Below are positions 36,133 through 45,583 of a stretch of 64,000 nt of DNA, piece after piece (position 1 is the stretch's first letter; each line of letters opens with the position of its first letter). The notes under the pieces were generated by a model. That model was not told the DNA's origin. It saw only the letters and a list, made by a program, of their open reading frames with translations, and ran no database searches. The position numbers and the translations under genes were made by a program. The DNA is from Endozoicomonas sp. GU-1 (GTDB taxonomy: Bacteria > Pseudomonadota > Gammaproteobacteria > Pseudomonadales > Endozoicomonadaceae): contig NZ_CP114771.1 of assembly GCF_027366395.1 (NCBI RefSeq), positions 3,472,001-3,536,000 of the forward strand, written 5' to 3'.

Positions 36133-36623
36133 TGGCCGCATCCCTGAACCGCGTCACCCTTATTGGCAGGCTGGGTAAAGACCCGGACTGCAAAGCCACC
36201 GCCAATGGCAATGCCGTAACCCTTCTTTCCATCGCCACGGAAGAGAGCTGGAAAAAAGATGGCCAGAAACAGACCCGTACCGAATGGCACCGGGTAGTAC
36301 TGTACGGCAAACCTGCTGAACTGGCCGCTCAGTATCTGGCCAAAGGCCACAGAGTCATGATCGAAGGTCAACTCCAGACCCGTAAATGGCAGGACCAGAA
36401 TGGTCAGGATCGCTATCAGACCGAAGTCGTGTACAGCGGGTACAACGGCAAGCTGCTATTTCTGGAAAAGAACCCCAATGCTCAGCAGGCACAGCCTCAG
36501 AACTATCAGTCACAACCAGGCACACATCAGAACCAGTACGCCAATGCCCGGGATGGTGCTCATGCTCCCCAGCCCATGCAGACACAACAATATGACTCCT
36601 ACGACGACTCCATCCCATTTTAA
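36132..36623 (+). CDS. ssb: Single-stranded DNA-binding protein
   Basis: The product has 163 residues. The OB fold is residues 1-110 (LNRVTLIGRLGKDPDCKATA, WHRVVLYGK, KGHRVMIEGQLQTRKW), followed by a Q/N-rich linker and the partner-binding tip DDSIPF. It protects single strands during phage recombination and replication. The start overlaps the exonuclease stop. Confidence 0.94.
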   Translation: MAASLNRVTLIGRLGKDPDCKATANGNAVTLLSIATEESWKKDGQKQTRTEWHRVVLYGKPAELAAQYLAKGHRVMIEGQLQTRKWQDQNGQDRYQTEVVYSGYNGKLLFLEKNPNAQQAQPQNYQSQPGTHQNQYANARDGAHAPQPMQTQQYDSYDDSIPF

Positions 36624-36637
36624 AGGAGCTTGTGTTA

Positions 36638-36970
36638 ATGAAAGCCGGAATGAGCCCACTCACACCCGATGATCTGGCCCTGGCCATAGAGATAAAACAG
36701 AAACAGACCGCTGGTCTCAGCTCGGAACAGGAGGAAAAGGAACTGGCAAGAAAAGTCATGCTGGCGGACCGGATCGGTGACGAAATGGAAGGCCTGCAGC
36801 TGAATGCAGAAACCGTACTGATTGAAATGACGACGCTGATTGTGGCCATCACCGTAGGTATTCACAGCCCCCAGGCGCGGGATCAGGCGATGCTGGTCAC
36901 TGGGCTGATCCTGCAACGAATCAGGGATATCAATCAGGACCCTGTCGTAAAGAGCAGTGCCATCCACTGA
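36638..36970 (+). CDS. Small early phage protein, unrecognised
   Basis: The ATG at 36638, nine bases after AGGAG, gives 110 residues; a GTG six bases upstream is too close. The protein is helical, with a charged N-terminal half (EIKQKQTAGLSSEQEEKELA) and a more hydrophobic C-terminal half (MTTLIVAITVGIHSPQA) that might contact membrane or a partner. It lies between ssb and the Rha-like gene. No family was recognised. Confidence 0.5.
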   Translation: MKAGMSPLTPDDLALAIEIKQKQTAGLSSEQEEKELARKVMLADRIGDEMEGLQLNAETVLIEMTTLIVAITVGIHSPQARDQAMLVTGLILQRIRDINQDPVVKSSAIH

Positions 36971-37010
36971 AACACCATAACAAGACCATAACCAGAAAAG
37001 GGAATTGAAA

Positions 37011-38270
37011 ATGGCCGCAACCACTCTCCATCATAATGGCAAGAGCATGAAAGGAATCAATATGAACACCACCCATACCCCCATCAAGCCCTCTTCCAGC
37101 CAGTATGGATTTATTCCGGACAGTGCAGTGACCAGAAGAGAAATGGTTATGTCCAGCCGAGAGATTGCCAAGGCGCTGGACAAGGAGCATAAAAATGTCA
37201 AAAGAGACATTGAAGTCATGCTGAGCAAGCTTGGAGTGGGTACGCTCAAATTTGAGCATACCTACGTCAACCCGCAGAACAAGCAGGAATACACCGAATA
37301 TCGGCTACCCAGGTTTGAGTTCGAAGTGCTGATCACCGGATACGATGTTAAGCGTCGGGCGGCGGTTATCAATCGATGGTATGAACTGGAATCCGGGCAA
37401 TCTACCCCCCTTGCCCCCCCGCTTGCCCAGGAACCACCAGAGCTTGATCGCCATCAACTGCTGGAAATCAATATGGACACCAGCCTGAAAGCCATATCCT
37501 TTGTTAAGGAATACGGCTTTGAAGGCAATCAGGCCATGCTGGCAGCAGACCGACTGGTGAAAAGCCAGATCAACTTTTCACCGTTGGAAGCCATGGGCCA
37601 GAAGCAACTGGTGGCACCTGTCCAGGCCATGACGTTTACGCCAACCCAACTCGGGCAGATGATGACACCGCCCCAGGATCCACGACAGGTAAACAAGTTA
37701 CTGGAAGCGGCAGGACTCCAGATCAAAATCGACAGCCAGTGGGTACCCACCGATCTTGGCCAGCCGCTCTGTGAAATCCTTGATACCGGAAAAGCCCATA
37801 ACAGTGGTGCGCCAGTAAAACAGGTGAAGTGGTATCAGACCGTACTGGATCACGTGCAACCGGCACTCCCCGACGAATCCAAAACTAAATCGATCGATCA
37901 GGATTGCCGCTATGCTGATCCTGCACCTGAATCGGAAATAGTTGGCTCTGACTCCGATGAAGAGCCAGTACAAAGAAAACAAAAGCGCAAACGCAACCGC
38001 TACGAACTGGATGACTACTTCTCCCTGGTGGAGCTGGGCGAATTTATTGGCAGGAGCCGTCAGCATGTGGTGGAAGTACTGGAGAAGCACAGGGTTATCA
38101 AATGGACTGGTCAGGGCAAGAAAGGCAAATACCTGCTCACCGATAAGGGCTGGCAGTACGGTCTGATGTATGACCCTTCCGAGATCTGCTTCCACAACCG
38201 GAACAGTAAACGACTGACCACCAGCAATGCCCAGCCGGTTCTGGGGTACGACATCCTGAAATTCTTTTAA
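37011..38270 (+). CDS. Rha-like phage regulatory protein with extra C-terminal DNA-binding part
   Basis: Residues about 35-115 match the Rha N-terminus (VMSSREIAKALDKEHKNVKR, then KQEYTEYRLPRFEFEVLITG). The C-terminal third (about 325-400) has a likely winged-helix section (LVELGEFIGRSRQHVVEVLE). Either the ATG at 37011 or the one at 37062 (after AAAGGA) could be the start; the second is the better site. Rha proteins interfere with growth in some hosts and are linked to lysogeny choices. The function here is inferred. Confidence 0.7.
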   Translation: MAATTLHHNGKSMKGINMNTTHTPIKPSSSQYGFIPDSAVTRREMVMSSREIAKALDKEHKNVKRDIEVMLSKLGVGTLKFEHTYVNPQNKQEYTEYRLPRFEFEVLITGYDVKRRAAVINRWYELESGQSTPLAPPLAQEPPELDRHQLLEINMDTSLKAISFVKEYGFEGNQAMLAADRLVKSQINFSPLEAMGQKQLVAPVQAMTFTPTQLGQMMTPPQDPRQVNKLLEAAGLQIKIDSQWVPTDLGQPLCEILDTGKAHNSGAPVKQVKWYQTVLDHVQPALPDESKTKSIDQDCRYADPAPESEIVGSDSDEEPVQRKQKRKRNRYELDDYFSLVELGEFIGRSRQHVVEVLEKHRVIKWTGQGKKGKYLLTDKGWQYGLMYDPSEICFHNRNSKRLTTSNAQPVLGYDILKFF

Positions 38271-38283
38271 CCGGGTCGGCGAT

Positions 38284-38490
38284 ATGGATGCGCTTATTTC
38301 CCAGCCTGACCTGATGGCGTGGTCAGGCATTAAGCAAAAAGCGGCGCTGGTCAAATGGATGGTTCAAAACCGGATACCGTTTTACTACGGACGTAATGGC
38401 GAAGTGGTCACCACCTACGCCGCCATTAACCAGCCATTGATCGGCACAGAGATACAACAACCCAAAAAACAACCACTCAAATTCCTGTAG
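38284..38490 (+). CDS. DUF4224-like small protein next to integrase
   Basis: The product has 68 residues. Its pattern (ALISQPDLMAWSGIKQKAAL, then WMVQNRIPFYYGRNGEVVTT) fits the DUF4224 family, short proteins placed before integrases that probably act as directionality factors. The C-terminal tail is basic. It ends 11 bases before the integrase start. Confidence 0.7.
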   Translation: MDALISQPDLMAWSGIKQKAALVKWMVQNRIPFYYGRNGEVVTTYAAINQPLIGTEIQQPKKQPLKFL

Positions 38491-38501
38491 GAGATGTATT
38501 G

Positions 38502-39554
38502 ATGGGAAGACCACGCAATAAAGAGAATGCTCAATTGCCGGATGGCGTTTACCGAAGCAAAGGGCGTTTCATTTATAAGCCTTACCATGGCCGGGTTGGC
38601 CAAAAGAATGTGTACGGTGCTGAAATCGTTCTGGGCCCGGAAACCATGGCCATGTCCAAACTCTACATGGCCATTGAGAACCTGGAAAAAAGCTCTGACC
38701 AGACGCTGGGCTGGCTGCTGGATGAATATCTGGAGTCACGAAAACTCAAAAGCCAGAGCAAGGATTGGCAGTACAACAAAAGGCTGTACACCCCCAAGGT
38801 GAAAAACTTCCCCGTGGAAGGGTATGGCACTTTCGGTAAAGTACCGCTGGCGCTGATCACACCACCATCATTGAACCGGTTCTATGAAAAATTTTCCGAC
38901 AAACCGGGTGCCGTCGCCAATGCCCGCAAACTGATCTCCAGTGCATGGAGCTGGGGAAGAAGCCATCTTGAAGGGGTACCACCTAACCCAACGCTGGATT
39001 GCGAAGCACTGCCAAGACCAAACCGGCAAGATGTGTACGTCAGCGATGAAGACTACGCCTGCGTTTACTATCTGGCCAATCCCTTCTGGAAAGCCATGAT
39101 GGAGTTTGCCTACATCTGCCGGGCAAGACGTTCCGAGCTGATCAATATGAAGCGGGACCAGCTGCTGGAAAAAGGCATACAGCTGAAACGGGTCAAAGGC
39201 TCACTGGATGAAATCACTCTCTGGACACCACGACTGAGAAAAGCCCTGAAAACCCTTGATGATTACAACAACGGTGAAAAATTTGAGTATGTGTTTGGAG
39301 CACCCAACGTCCCTGCCAAAAAAGGCATTCAAATGTCACCGGGGCAAAAGATGCATAAAAACACGCTGGACAGCCAGTGGCAGAAACTGATCAACCGTGC
39401 GGTGGATGAAGGGCTCATTGACGAGAAATGGCACTTCCACGATCTCAAGGCAAAGGGAGTCTCTGACCATGAAGGACTGGTCTCCGGCCATAAAACACTG
39501 GAAGCGAAGAAAATCTATATCCGGAAAACCCAGGAAGTACAGGGTACGAGATAA
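38502..39554 (+). CDS. int: Tyrosine recombinase integrase
   Basis: The ATG at 38502, after GGAG, is preferred to an adjacent TTG. The 350-residue product has an N-terminal DNA-binding arm (PDGVYRSKGRFIYKPYHGRV) and a core-binding domain. Its catalytic domain has Arg209/210 (CRARRSEL), HDLKAKG (His313, with lysine in the usual arginine place), GH330 and the nucleophile Tyr339 (KIYIRK). It ends next to a tRNA-Leu gene, which is the likely attachment site. A terminator follows. Confidence 0.9.
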   Translation: MGRPRNKENAQLPDGVYRSKGRFIYKPYHGRVGQKNVYGAEIVLGPETMAMSKLYMAIENLEKSSDQTLGWLLDEYLESRKLKSQSKDWQYNKRLYTPKVKNFPVEGYGTFGKVPLALITPPSLNRFYEKFSDKPGAVANARKLISSAWSWGRSHLEGVPPNPTLDCEALPRPNRQDVYVSDEDYACVYYLANPFWKAMMEFAYICRARRSELINMKRDQLLEKGIQLKRVKGSLDEITLWTPRLRKALKTLDDYNNGEKFEYVFGAPNVPAKKGIQMSPGQKMHKNTLDSQWQKLINRAVDEGLIDEKWHFHDLKAKGVSDHEGLVSGHKTLEAKKIYIRKTQEVQGTR

Positions 39555-39585
39555 CAAAAAGGGAAGAGAGATGAGAGAAGATATC

Positions 39586-39610
39586 ACCGGGCAGTTGTCC
39601 GGTTTTTTTT
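39586..39610 (+). terminator. Rho-independent terminator after the integrase
   Basis: ACCGG and CCGGT pair around an eight-base loop, followed by a run of eight T. It would insulate the tRNA genes, which run in the opposite direction. Confidence 0.75.
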
Positions 39611-39641
39611 GCCGTCAATTACACGACATATCTTTGAGAAT

Positions 39642-39728
39642 TGGTGCCCAGGAGAAGACTCGAACTTCCACAACCATACAGTTACCAGCACCTGAAGCTG
39701 GCGCGTCTACCAATTCCGCCACCTGGGC
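39642..39728 (-). tRNA. tRNA-Leu (anticodon CAG)
   Basis: An 87-base tRNA with acceptor GCCCAGG pairing with CCTGGGC, encoded CCA, long variable arm, and anticodon loop CTTCAGG. Its 3' end faces the integrase, so the prophage att core is probably in its 3' part. The variable arm and anticodon stem differ from the second copy. Confidence 0.92.
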
Positions 39729-39761
39729 ATATACGACAATTTACTACTTTTTAACGATGTT

Positions 39762-40301
<540 letters not shown>

Positions 40302-40338
40302 CTTGCCATCGCTGTCCAACATCTCAGCGATGCGGCGC

Positions 40339-40367
40339 ATATTAGAGATCACTGGATGGACTGTCAA
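40339..40367 (-). promoter_or_regulatory. Strong sigma70 promoter of the tRNA-Leu cluster
   Basis: On the minus strand, TTGACA, 17 bases, TAATAT, followed by a GC-rich discriminator typical of stringently controlled stable RNA genes. It lies about 30 bases before the outermost tRNA 5' half, so one transcript would carry two half tRNAs and then two intact ones. Confidence 0.85.
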
Positions 40368-40468
40368 CCACTTACCATCAGATTAACCAAAGATTATGGA
40401 AGCTACGTATCCAGCCATCGGTTATCCACCTCGCATCCAATAGCAAGGCGTAAAGAGGGTGGAATTGA

Positions 40469-40828
40469 CTATCTCTTCATGGCTCTGGTCATGGTTTGAA
40501 ACCACATCACTTTACTGAGATCACCGGTTGCCACGATATTCTGCTCCTGGACACCACGCATAAAGGCTTCCTGGGTATTTTTTGCCGTCAGGATTTCAAA
40601 GCCTTTAGTGGCACTGGAGAAAGAAAGCTCAAATGTTGGCTCGGTGGTGGTTCCGGCAACCGGGTAAACCTGTTTGTCTTTGACAATATAGTGTCGGGCG
40701 ACACCGTCTTTACTGCTGAGCTGAAAGGTCAGGTCCTGGCCTTCCAGCGTCTTTTGAAATGAGGGGTTCTTTCGACTGGCACGTTTCATCATGAAACCCA
40801 GTGCCCATAACAACAATTTGAATTTCAC
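40469..40828 (-). CDS. SCP2-like sterol-carrier-fold protein
   Basis: The product has 119 residues, with a hydrophobic N-terminus (MKFKLLLWALGFMM) that could anchor it. An SCP2-type domain follows: GQDLTFQLSSKDGVARHYIV, TFELSFSSATKGFEILTAKN, and NIVATGDLSKVMWFQTMTRA at the end. Such proteins bind lipids in other organisms; the bacterial role is unknown. It lies between the tRNA cluster and hup. Confidence 0.65.
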   Translation of the reverse strand: MKFKLLLWALGFMMKRASRKNPSFQKTLEGQDLTFQLSSKDGVARHYIVKDKQVYPVAGTTTEPTFELSFSSATKGFEILTAKNTQEAFMRGVQEQNIVATGDLSKVMWFQTMTRAMKR

Positions 40829-41003
40829 TACTTCAGTCCCGAACTCTATTTAAAAAGAAAACACTTCCCCATGGCGCAACTTGCAAAAGCTGGCAATGGA
40901 AAAATGCTTTCTGAGAGGTTGTGCGAATAGTATTTATGAAGATGGTGAAACCGGTAGCCGGTTTATCTGGCGCATCAATGGCAGCTGGCCAGATAGAGAG
41001 CTA

Positions 41004-41276
41004 TCAGTTTACGGCTTCTTTCAGGGCTTTGCCCGGCTTGAAAGCCACTGTCTTACTGGCCTTAATCTGGATGGTTTCGCCGGTTTGGGGATTTTTACCG
41101 GTCCGGGCGGCACGGCTGCGCTGTTCAAAAGTACCAAAGCCAACAAGGTTGACAGAGTCTGCTGATTTCATGGCACTGGTGATGGCTTCAAGAATGGCAT
41201 TGAGCGCCAGGGAAGCCTTGTCCTTGCTGATATCCGCTTCGTCAGCGATGACATTGACCAGATCGGGTTTACGCAT
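41004..41276 (-). CDS. hupB: DNA-binding protein HU
   Basis: The ATG at 41276 (MRKPDLVNVIADEADISKDK) gives exactly 90 residues, the normal HU length; upstream codons are not native. The beta-arm signature GFGTFEQRSRAARTGKNPQT and NPQTGETI are present. HU bends DNA and organises the nucleoid as a dimer. The gene is single, with a GGAG before it. Confidence 0.93.
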   Translation of the reverse strand: MRKPDLVNVIADEADISKDKASLALNAILEAITSAMKSADSVNLVGFGTFEQRSRAARTGKNPQTGETIQIKASKTVAFKPGKALKEAVN

Positions 41277-41478
41277 AGGGAATACACTCCGTTTTGTTTT
41301 TCTTGTTTCTTCCCTTGAATCAAGGGGTTCTCGCTTCCTGAGCAAGGACAGCAGCAGCTCTTGACTACAGGTGTATGGCTCACAGACAAAAACAGACTAA
41401 AACACCGCCGCTCTCAGGGCAATAGTCTGAACCAACTGTTTGTGGGATTTTTGTCAGAAATCCGGGTTTTTCGATCAT

Positions 41479-41646
41479 TCAACTCACTTCCATCATCTCA
41501 AAATCAGATTTGCTGGCTCCACAATCCGGGCAGAGCCAGTCCTCCGGAACATCCTCCCAGGCCGTTCCGGCAGGTATGCCATCGTCAGGCCAGCCGACAG
41601 ACTCATCATAGACAAAACCACAGACAATACACTGCCACTTTTTCAT
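41479..41646 (-). CDS. rubA: Rubredoxin
   Basis: From the ATG at 41646 the product has 55 residues, the usual size. The two iron-binding pairs are CIVC (residues 6-9) and CPDC (about 39-42), separated by [15 protein letters not shown]. It carries one electron for a reductase or hydroxylase partner, which is not in the window. It is divergent from the ABC transporter. Confidence 0.94.
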   Translation of the reverse strand: MKKWQCIVCGFVYDESVGWPDDGIPAGTAWEDVPEDWLCPDCGASKSDFEMMEVS

Positions 41647-41787
41647 CATTCTCTCCGGTTCATACATGCCAACTGTTGTTTATTCTTGGTATGCTTTGTG
41701 CTTTTGAAATCACCCCAAATGCTCAACAGGTCAATCTGTAAACAAAGATTCACCAAGAAGAATAAATATACGTTATCAGAGATCATC

Positions 41788-43470
41788 ATGCCCGCAAGTC
41801 ACGAGCCGGAATCCAGCCATTCACACCGCCTGGACAGCAAAGGCACTGTTTTTGACAACCGCAGCGGTGAAGAGCGCTGCTACCGTATTCGCTGTGCAGG
41901 AATCACCAAAGTGTATCCGGGTGTTGTTGCCAATGATCAGGTAAGCCTGGCCATCCGGCCTGGCGAAATCCATGCGCTGCTGGGCGAAAATGGTGCAGGC
42001 AAAAGTACCTTGATGAAAATCCTCTATGGCGTGACGCAACCAGACAGCGGACATATCTGGTTTGATGGCCAGCAGCACACCCTGAAATCGCCAGCCCATG
42101 CAAGACGCCTTGGCATCGGCATGGTATTCCAGCACTTCTCATTGTTTGAGACCTTAACCGTGGTGGAAAACATTGCACTCTCTTTTTACGGAAAGGCGAT
42201 GGATAAAAGAGCAGCAGGCCAGCTGAAGGATCTGGCCCGACGCATTGAGGAAATCTCCAGCCATTACGGTATGCCCATTGACCCTCATCGTCATGTGCAC
42301 AGTTTATCCACCGGAGAGCGCCAGCGGGTTGAGATCATTCGCTGCCTGGTACAAGACATTAGCCTGTTGATTCTGGATGAGCCCACCTCGGTGCTGACAC
42401 CACAGGAAGTCAGCAGTTTATTTGTCACCTTGAAAAAGCTGGCCGCTGAAGGTTGCAGTCTGTTGTTTATCAGCCATAAGCTTCAGGAAGTTAAAGCCCT
42501 GTGTGATAGCGTCACGGTACTGAGACACGGAAAGATTGCCGGAACCTGTGATCCGAAAACCACCAGCACTGAGGATATGGCCAGTATGATGGTGGGCAGC
42601 CAGACGACACTGGGTCAGCGCTACAGTTTTTCCACCAATGAGAATGACGATAAACGCCTCAACGTCACAGGGCTGACAGAAGCGGCACTGGGTGACTTTG
42701 GCACCCCATTACATGACATCCATTTTTCGGTAAAACCCGGGGAAATTCTTGGCATCGCCGGTGTAGCGGGCAATGGCCAGAAAGAATTAATTCAACTGCT
42801 AAGTGGGGAGAGACTGGCTACCTCACCGGACTTTATCACGCTGGATAACCAGGCCATTGGCCAGTTAACCCCCGGTAAACGACGACGCCTGGGCATGGCC
42901 GTTGTGCCGGAAGAGCGCCTTGGTCGGGGAGCGGTGCCCGATATGTCGCTGTCAGACAATGGCCTACTCACCGGCTTTTTACAAAACCTGGTGTCCGGGG
43001 GTTTTTTAAGACAGCGACGAATTCACGGATTTGCCAACAACGTTATCCGCCGCTTTCGGGTAAAAGCCCACGGCCACTCAGCGGATGCCAAGAGCCTTTC
43101 CGGCGGTAATTTGCAGAAGTTCATTATTGGCCGTGAAATTTTACAAAATCCCAAACTGCTGATCTGTGCCAGTCCTACCTGGGGCGTTGATGTTGGTGCC
43201 GCCAACCTGATCCATCAGTCCCTGATTGATCTGCGGGACAAGGGCACGGCCATCGTCGTGCTTTCCGAAGATCTGGATGAGCTTTTCCAGATTTCGGACC
43301 GGATTGGTGCACTCTGCCACGGCAAACTGTCGCCGGTGAGACCGGTCAGGGAAACCTCCATTAACGAAGTGGGTCAGTGGATGGCTGGAGTGTTTGGTCA
43401 TCCGGAAACGTCAGCCTCAGCGCCGATGGCAATGGAACCTGACAGCCAGGCAAAGGAGTATACCCCCTGA
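41788..43470 (+). CDS. ABC transporter ATPase, nucleoside/sugar type (two ATPase halves)
   Basis: The product has 560 residues from the ATG at 41788. First half: Walker A GENGAGKST (66-74), Q-loop FQHF, signature LSTGERQRVEI, Walker B ILDEPTS, H-loop ISHK. Second half: GVAGNGQKEL, LSGGNLQKF, and a degenerate Walker B (LLICASPTWGVDVG). It powers the transporter made with the next three genes, which overlap or abut. Layout and the BMP-type binding protein point to purine nucleosides. No strong ribosome-binding site is seen before the ATG. Confidence 0.9.
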   Translation: MPASHEPESSHSHRLDSKGTVFDNRSGEERCYRIRCAGITKVYPGVVANDQVSLAIRPGEIHALLGENGAGKSTLMKILYGVTQPDSGHIWFDGQQHTLKSPAHARRLGIGMVFQHFSLFETLTVVENIALSFYGKAMDKRAAGQLKDLARRIEEISSHYGMPIDPHRHVHSLSTGERQRVEIIRCLVQDISLLILDEPTSVLTPQEVSSLFVTLKKLAAEGCSLLFISHKLQEVKALCDSVTVLRHGKIAGTCDPKTTSTEDMASMMVGSQTTLGQRYSFSTNENDDKRLNVTGLTEAALGDFGTPLHDIHFSVKPGEILGIAGVAGNGQKELIQLLSGERLATSPDFITLDNQAIGQLTPGKRRRLGMAVVPEERLGRGAVPDMSLSDNGLLTGFLQNLVSGGFLRQRRIHGFANNVIRRFRVKAHGHSADAKSLSGGNLQKFIIGREILQNPKLLICASPTWGVDVGAANLIHQSLIDLRDKGTAIVVLSEDLDELFQISDRIGALCHGKLSPVRPVRETSINEVGQWMAGVFGHPETSASAPMAMEPDSQAKEYTP

Positions 43471-44570
43471 TGAAGATTGCCATTGAAAGAAGGCCGCAAG
43501 ACTCCAGCCTGATGAAATATCTGTCCCCCGTTCTGGCGGTGTTGCTTACCCTGATGGCCGGGAGTGTGATTTTTGCCTTGCAGGGACAGGATCCATGGAC
43601 CGGTTTATATACCTTTTTCATTCTGCCCATCAGCGATAGCTATGGCCTGTCCGAGCTGGGTGTCAAAGCCGCACCCATACTGCTCTGTGCCATGGGTCTG
43701 GCGGTGTGCTTTCGAGCCAATATCTGGAACATTGGCGCGGAAGGACAGTTACTGATGGGGGCTCTGATGGGCAGCTGGGCCGCCCTGAGCTGGATGGATT
43801 CGGAAGGTGCCTGGGTGCTACCCGCGGTACTGATGACCGGTGCTGTGGCCGGTTTACTCTGGGCATTGATCCCGGCGCTGCTGAGGAACCATTTCAATAC
43901 CAATGAAATCCTCACCACCATCATGCTGAACTATGTTGCCCTGAATCTGCTGCTCTATGCCGTGCACGGCCCCCTGAAAGATCCCCATGGTTTTAACTTC
44001 CCGGAATCTGCACTGTTTACCGATGCGGTTACGCTGCCACTGTTGCTGGAGGGAACCCGCCTGCATATTGGTCTGGCCTTCGGGCTGCTGGCCGGGGTGT
44101 GCATCTGGGTCTTGATGACCAGGACCTTCCTGGGCTTTCAGCTGAAGGTCATTGGTCTGGATGCCAGTGCCGGGCACTTTGCCGGTTTCCGTGAACGCCG
44201 TCTGGTGTATTTCAGCCTGTTGCTGTGTGGTGCCTTGGCCGGGCTTGCCGGTATCTCGGAAGTCAGTGGCCCGATTGGTCAGCTGGTGCCATCGGTCTCC
44301 CCCGGCTACGGTTATGCGGCCATTATTGTTGCCTTTCTTGGTCGCCTGCACCCTATTGGTATTTTACTGGCCAGCCTGCTGATGGCGCTGGTTTATATGG
44401 GCGGCGAGATGGGTCAGATTGATCTTGGCCTGCCGCTGGCCATGGGCAGTCTGTTTCAGGGGATGTTGCTGTTCTTTTTGCTGGCCTGTGATTTTCTGAT
44501 CAGTTACCGCTTGAAAATCTCTGCTCATCAACCCCCGGCTCAGGGACATCATGTAGGAGTCAACGGCTAA
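43470..44570 (+). CDS. ABC transporter permease, nucleoside type
   Basis: The product has 366 residues with about 10 hydrophobic segments. The permease signature EGQLLMGALMGSWAAL (about residue 92) and NEILTTIMLNY (about 148) match the BPD_transp_2 family partnered with BMP proteins. It starts at an ATG overlapping the ATPase stop and its stop overlaps the next start, showing a tight operon. Confidence 0.92.
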   Translation: MKIAIERRPQDSSLMKYLSPVLAVLLTLMAGSVIFALQGQDPWTGLYTFFILPISDSYGLSELGVKAAPILLCAMGLAVCFRANIWNIGAEGQLLMGALMGSWAALSWMDSEGAWVLPAVLMTGAVAGLLWALIPALLRNHFNTNEILTTIMLNYVALNLLLYAVHGPLKDPHGFNFPESALFTDAVTLPLLLEGTRLHIGLAFGLLAGVCIWVLMTRTFLGFQLKVIGLDASAGHFAGFRERRLVYFSLLLCGALAGLAGISEVSGPIGQLVPSVSPGYGYAAIIVAFLGRLHPIGILLASLLMALVYMGGEMGQIDLGLPLAMGSLFQGMLLFFLLACDFLISYRLKISAHQPPAQGHHVGVNG

Positions 44571-45496
44571 TGGATATGGACCTGATCACTAACATTCTGT
44601 TTGCTATGGTTCGAACCGGTACGCCACTGTTGCTGGTTGCCCTGGGGGAACTGGTGTGTGAAAAGAGCGGTGTGCTTAACCTGGGGCAGGAGGGCATGAT
44701 GCTGATGGGCGCGGTGATCGGCTTTATTGCCGCACTCACCACAGGCAGCCTGATCTTCGGGGTGATAATGAGTCTGCTGGTTGGCATGGCCATGGCCATG
44801 TTGTTTGGCCTGCTGGCGATCCAGTTGCGGGCCAATCAGGTGGCCACCGGCCTGGCCCTGACCATTTTTGGTGCAGGCCTGAGTGCTTATGTGGGCACTG
44901 ACTACATCGGTCAGGCTTTGGCAGGCTTCCAGCCCATGTTGATCCCGCTGTTATCGGATATACCGATTCTGGGCAAGGCCCTGTTCAGTCAGGACATTCT
45001 GGTTTACTGCTCTCTGGGTATCGCGTTGGCTATCTGGCTGTTCTTCCGCTTCAGCCGTCCCGGCCTGATGGTGAAAGCCATCGGGGAAAGCCCAGACTCA
45101 GCCACGGCTGTAGGCTTACCGGTAATACGGACCCGGTGGCTGGCGTTACTGTTTGGTGGTGCCATGGCGGGCCTCGGGGGGGCTTATCTGTCACTGGCCT
45201 ATACGCCGCTGTGGGCGGAAGGCATGACAGCAGGGCGCGGCTGGATTGCCCTGGCCCTGGTGGTATTTGCCAGCTGGAAGGTAGAACGGGTATTACTGGG
45301 GGCCTGGCTGTTTGGTTTGGCAAGCATTATGCATCTGGTACTGCAGGGGATGGGTGCCTCTATCTCATCCAACTTGCTGGCGACCCTGCCTTATCTGGCG
45401 ACCATTGTGGTGCTGGTATTGCTATCAAGCAACCAGTCCAGAAGCCGGTTGCTGGCACCAATGTCCCTTGGCAAACCCTACCACCCGGCGGGGTAA
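44570..45496 (+). CDS. ABC transporter permease, second subunit
   Basis: The product has 308 residues with several membrane segments. LNLGQEGMMLMGAVIGFIAA and NQVATGLALTIFGAGLSAYV are typical of the second permease of BMP-dependent transporters. It overlaps the first permease gene (TAATG) and pairs with it in the membrane. Confidence 0.92.
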   Translation: MDMDLITNILFAMVRTGTPLLLVALGELVCEKSGVLNLGQEGMMLMGAVIGFIAALTTGSLIFGVIMSLLVGMAMAMLFGLLAIQLRANQVATGLALTIFGAGLSAYVGTDYIGQALAGFQPMLIPLLSDIPILGKALFSQDILVYCSLGIALAIWLFFRFSRPGLMVKAIGESPDSATAVGLPVIRTRWLALLFGGAMAGLGGAYLSLAYTPLWAEGMTAGRGWIALALVVFASWKVERVLLGAWLFGLASIMHLVLQGMGASISSNLLATLPYLATIVVLVLLSSNQSRSRLLAPMSLGKPYHPAG

Positions 45497-45583
45497 TCTT
45501 TAAAACGGTTCCAACCTGGCCTGACAGGGAACTCAGGCCATTAATCTAACGATAAAACAGACCTGTAAGGAGTTGATCATCCC

